A stretch of 64,000 nt of DNA, taken from NCBI RefSeq assembly GCF_900090295.1, contig NZ_LT607753.1:4340001-4404000 (forward strand). The letters are read 5' to 3'. Shown one piece after another: positions 61,185 to 64,000 of this stretch (position 1 is its first letter; every line of letters begins with the position of its first letter). Under the pieces are notes generated by a model that had not been told where the DNA came from, made no database searches, and saw only the letters and a program-made list of their open reading frames with translations. This stretch comes from Micromonospora coxensis. GTDB taxonomy: Bacteria; Actinomycetota; Actinomycetes; Mycobacteriales; Micromonosporaceae. Position numbers and translations under genes: made by a program.

Positions 61185-62207
61185 TCACGGCCGGCCGGAG
61201 ATCTTGACGGGGCGTGCGCCGGCCCGCCGGCCCCGCACCAGCGCGGCGGTGAGCAGCCCGACCACCCCGAGGACGGTCCAGACCAGCAGCCCCGCCAGCG
61301 GCCAGCTTCCGGCCCGCAGGTCGAAGTAGACCACGGACTTGAGCAGGTCGGTGGCGAGGCCGGGGACGTTCCACCGGTGCATCCCGCGCAGCACGGTGGG
61401 TAGGAACTCCGGCGCGTAGACGCCGCCCGAGCCGGGGTTGCCGAGGACGACCAGCAGCAGGATGACCAGGCCGGTGCCGAGCAGCCCCAGCCAGCCCTGC
61501 ACGGCGGCGGCGACCATCCCGGCGGTGAGGACGGTGAGCACGCCCACCGCGGCGACCGCCGGCAGGTCGTGGTCCCAGACGCCGAGCACCGGCCCGACCA
61601 GCACCGCGCCGATGACGCCGAGCAGCACGGCGTGCACGGCCAGCGAGGCGATCCGCAGCCCGGCGCGGCGCAGGTCGCGCGGGGTGGTGCCGAGCGAGAT
61701 GCCGAGCGCGGTGGACGCCAGGTAGCCGCCGAGCACCAGGCCGACGGCCAGGTAGAACGGCACCAGCCCGCGCGGGTCGTCGGCGGAGACGGGCACCTGG
61801 TCGGTCACCTCGAGCGGGAGCTGCGCCTGCTGCGCGGCCCGGTTCAGCACGTCGACGACGACGCCGGTGGCGGCCGGGGCGGACGCGCTGGCGGTGCTGA
61901 GGAGCAGCGTGCCGTCGGGGGTGGAGGTGAGCACGGCGTACACCTCGCGGGCGGTCAGGCCGTCGTCGGCCTCGCCCGGGGTGTCGTACTGGATCGGCTC
62001 GATCGTGTCGGTGCGGCCGCGCACCGCCGCCAGCACCGCCTGCGCGCGCTGGTCGCCGAGGACCACCCCGACGGGGACGTCGCGGGGGTCCGGCCGGTGC
62101 AGGGCGCCCACGTACGCCGCGATGAAGGCGACGGCCAGTGCCAGGGTGCCGGCCAGCAGCGCCGCCGTGCGGGGCAGCCAGTCGCGGTCCCGCTGCTCCT
62201 CGTCCAC
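61185..62207 (-). CDS. DUF3533 / ABC-2-like integral membrane protein
   Basis: 340 residues. One N-terminal helix (TAALLAGTLALAVAFIAAYVGAL) precedes an exported domain (residues 40-150: VPVGVVLGDQRAQAVLAAVRG ... AAQQAQLPLEVTDQVPVSADDPRGLVPFYL) and five C-terminal helices (AVGLVLGGYLAS..., LAVHAVLLGVIGAVLVGPVLGVW, GVLTVLTAGMVAAAVQGWLGLLGTGLVILLLVVLGNPGSGGVYAPEFLPTVLRGMHRWNVPG, ...). NPGSGGVYAPEFLP is characteristic of the DUF3533/YhgE-type group. Function unknown; possible transporter or export component. Confidence 0.85.
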   Translation of the reverse strand: MDEEQRDRDWLPRTAALLAGTLALAVAFIAAYVGALHRPDPRDVPVGVVLGDQRAQAVLAAVRGRTDTIEPIQYDTPGEADDGLTAREVYAVLTSTPDGTLLLSTASASAPAATGVVVDVLNRAAQQAQLPLEVTDQVPVSADDPRGLVPFYLAVGLVLGGYLASTALGISLGTTPRDLRRAGLRIASLAVHAVLLGVIGAVLVGPVLGVWDHDLPAVAAVGVLTVLTAGMVAAAVQGWLGLLGTGLVILLLVVLGNPGSGGVYAPEFLPTVLRGMHRWNVPGLATDLLKSVVYFDLRAGSWPLAGLLVWTVLGVVGLLTAALVRGRRAGARPVKISGRP

Positions 62208-62308
62208 GTCGTCAGCCTATTGCCGGATCTGCCGGAGATGTGAGTTTTGGTCGCCTGGCTTGCTCCGGTCTGCCGGGCCGGCCCGGTCGCCATCGGTAAC
62301 CTCCCGGC

Positions 62309-63349
62309 ATGACGCTCCCGAGCTATCCTCCCGGGCCGAAGCCGGGCGACCGGGTCGCGGTCGTCTCCCCGTCCGCCGGCCTGCCGGGCATCTTCCCCCA
62401 CGTGTACGAGCTGGGGCTGCGCCGGCTGCGCGAGGAGTTCGACCTGGAACCGGTCGAGTACCCGACCACCCGCCAGGTGGGCGCCGACCCGCGTGACCGG
62501 GCCCGGGACCTCACCGCCGCCTTCGCCGACCCGACGGTCACCGCCGTGCTCGCCACCGTCGGCGGGGACGACCTGATCACCGTCACCCCGTACCTCGACG
62601 ACGACGTGCTGCGGGCCAACCCGAAGCCGTACTTCGGGTACTCGGACAACACCAATGTCCTCAACCACCTGTACCGGCTCGGCATCGTGGCGTACCACGG
62701 CGGATCGGTGCTGGTGCACCTCGGCCGGCCCGGCCGGCCGCACCCGCTGACCTTCGACTCGCTGCGCGCCGCCCTGTTCACCCCCGGCTGGTACGAGCTG
62801 ACCCCCGCCACCGAGTGGGGCGACCGGCCGAACCCGTGGACCGAGCCGGAGACGCTGGCCGACGAGCCGGAGATGCTGCCGGGCGAGGGCTGGCGCTGGC
62901 AGGGGCCCGCACGGGTGGTGCAGGGGCGGACCTGGGGCGGCTGCCTGGAGATCCTGCACTGGCTGATGGCCGTCGACCGGGTCCCGACGGCCGCGGAACT
63001 GGCCGGGTCGGTGCTGGTCGTCGAGACCTCCAACGAGCTGCCCGACGCGCAGGAGGTCTTCCGGATCGTGCGCAACATGGGGGAGCGGGGGCTGCTCGCC
63101 GCCTTCCCGGCGGTCGTGGTCGGCCGGCCCAAGGCGTGGGACTTCGACCACCGGCTCTCCGTGCCGGAACGGCTGGCCTGGGGCGAGGCGCAGCGGGCGG
63201 CGATCACCCGGGCGCTCGCCCCGTACCGCCCGGACGCGGTGGTGGTCTTCGACGTCGACCTCGGCCACACCGACCCGCAGTTGATCGTCCCGTACGGCGG
63301 GGAGATCCGGGTGGACGCCGTCGAGCGGCGCATCTCGGTGCGGTACTGA
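62309..63349 (+). CDS. S66 LD-carboxypeptidase / MccF-like peptidase
   Basis: 346 residues. The S66 fold is seen as PKPGDRVAVVSPSAGLPGIFPHVYELGLRRLRE, LATVGGDDLITVTPYLDDD, KPYFGYSDNTN (nucleophile Ser), RTWGGCLEILHWLM (Glu) and VDLGHTDPQLIVPYG (His). The Ser-Glu-His triad is complete. Family members either trim muropeptides (LdcA) or inactivate microcin C-type antibiotics (MccF); the sequence places it nearer MccF-like proteins by wording, but this cannot be settled without alignment. Confidence 0.9.
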   Translation: MTLPSYPPGPKPGDRVAVVSPSAGLPGIFPHVYELGLRRLREEFDLEPVEYPTTRQVGADPRDRARDLTAAFADPTVTAVLATVGGDDLITVTPYLDDDVLRANPKPYFGYSDNTNVLNHLYRLGIVAYHGGSVLVHLGRPGRPHPLTFDSLRAALFTPGWYELTPATEWGDRPNPWTEPETLADEPEMLPGEGWRWQGPARVVQGRTWGGCLEILHWLMAVDRVPTAAELAGSVLVVETSNELPDAQEVFRIVRNMGERGLLAAFPAVVVGRPKAWDFDHRLSVPERLAWGEAQRAAITRALAPYRPDAVVVFDVDLGHTDPQLIVPYGGEIRVDAVERRISVRY

Positions 63350-63376
63350 CCGGATCCCGGCCCGGCCGGCCCGGTG

Positions 63377-64000
63377 TCAGTCCAGCACGGCGAAGGCGCG
63401 GACGGGGAAGGTGCCCATGCCGGCCACCCTCGGCGGGGCGGCGGTGAAGCGGAATCCCTCGGGCGGCAGGGCGTCCAGGCCGGTCAGGTGCTCCACGATC
63501 GGGATGCCGGCGGCCAGCAGCGTGCTGTGCGCCGGGCGCTCGCCCCGGGCCGCCGGGCCCATGTCGTCGATGTTGATCGAGTCGATGCCGACCAGGGTGG
63601 CGCCCGCCTCGGCCAGGGCCCGCGCCCCGTCGCCGGTCAGGTGGGGCGCCTCCGGCGCGCCGTACCGGTCGGTGCCGAAGTGCGCGGACCAGCCGGTGTG
63701 CAGCAGCACCGCCCGGCCGGCCACGTCGTACGGCGCCAGCAGCAGCCGGTCCACCGCCCGCGTCCCGGCCGGCACCCGGACCACGACGCCGGGCAGGTCG
63801 GCGAGGCGGTCCAGCGGGACGCCGGTGAGGTCCGCGCCGTCGGCGTACCGGTGCGCCGGGGTGTCCAGGTACGTGCCGGTGTTGGCGATCATGTCGATCC
63901 GGCCCACCTGGAACTCCGTGCCCGGCGCGTAGTTCGCCCGGGACGCCTCCCGGGTCAGCCACTCGGTGATCCGGGGCGTCGGCCAGCCGGGCAGGGTGGT
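63377..64000 (-). CDS. Cyclase-family metalloenzyme, partial (5' end outside window)
   Basis: The frame is open from the window edge to the stop at 63377. Readable text begins with LPGWPTPRITEWLTREASRANYAPGTEFQVGRIDMIANTGTYLDTPAHRYADGADLTGVPLDRLADLPGVVV, then ALLHTGWSAHFGTDRYGAPEAPHLTGDGARALAEAGATLVGIDSINIDDM and the C-terminal PIVEHLTGLDALP. This is the cyclase/kynurenine-formamidase-like family, with a metal-site variant TGTYLDTPAHRY. The start lies beyond 64000. Substrate unknown. Confidence 0.85.
   Translation of the reverse strand, partial: TTLPGWPTPRITEWLTREASRANYAPGTEFQVGRIDMIANTGTYLDTPAHRYADGADLTGVPLDRLADLPGVVVRVPAGTRAVDRLLLAPYDVAGRAVLLHTGWSAHFGTDRYGAPEAPHLTGDGARALAEAGATLVGIDSINIDDMGPAARGERPAHSTLLAAGIPIVEHLTGLDALPPEGFRFTAAPPRVAGMGTFPVRAFAVLD

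Overview
The window is high-GC, uses many GTG starts, and has the gene content of an actinomycete. The multi-subunit acyl-CoA carboxylase with an epsilon subunit, GuaB1, a mycosin-like protease, GTP-type PEP carboxykinase and DUF4245 next to glpX all fit. The overall look (dense GC, dispersed TGATCAAGAAGTTT hairpins) suggests Micromonosporaceae, probably Micromonospora or a close relative; this is a judgement from sequence style, not a search. No rRNA, tRNA, CRISPR array, insertion sequence or phage gene was recognised. It reads as chromosomal core with accessory insertions.

Region 1 (1-11 kb) holds small regulator/transporter pairs: a DoxX-type membrane protein with a divergent TetR, a MarR divergent from a DHA2 drug exporter across a perfect palindrome, and a PadR regulator followed by a DrrAB-type ABC exporter. 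They surround guaB1 (GMP reductase) and accA3 (biotin carboxylase/biotin carrier). Region 2 (11-25 kb) contains an O-methyltransferase, maf, a three-gene type VII secretion-like operon of unusually low GC, accE, a membrane Ser/Thr kinase, a GH25 lysozyme, Uma2, an M50 peptidase, an ECF sigma operon, accD and birA. The order birA-accD-accE-maf-...-accA3 matches the compact carboxylase cluster known from mycobacteria, but here it is stretched over about 18 kb by inserted genes.

Region 3 (25-38 kb) has a PH-domain protein, two GtrA proteins, PEP carboxykinase behind a good Rex-type operator, a geranylgeranyl-reductase-like enzyme paired with a cis-prenyltransferase, trehalose-phosphatase, an XRE regulator module with three copies of a 17-bp motif, PIN-PhoH ATPase, and a wall hydrolase behind a CRP-like palindrome. 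Region 4 (38-49 kb) has a rhomboid protease, a ferredoxin-NADP reductase, a TetR/epimerase pair with two operators, and the conserved block glpX / DUF4245 / lipoprotein / xseB-xseA / ispH. Region 5 (49-64 kb) has two tandem secreted TPP II-like subtilases, rmuC, a GGGDF-repeat membrane protein, a 24-bp minisatellite, PEP carboxylase, a DUF3533-type membrane protein, an S66 LD-carboxypeptidase and a partial cyclase-family gene.

Functionally, the PEP node is well represented (pckG, ppc, glpX), as are acyl-CoA carboxylation (accA3, accD, accE, birA), isoprenoid metabolism (ispH, cis-prenyltransferase, GGR-like reductase) and envelope maintenance (GH25, lytic transglycosylase-like, S66, two large proteases). 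Many convergent gene ends carry clear hairpins, and several divergent regulator/target pairs carry palindromes that look like operators.
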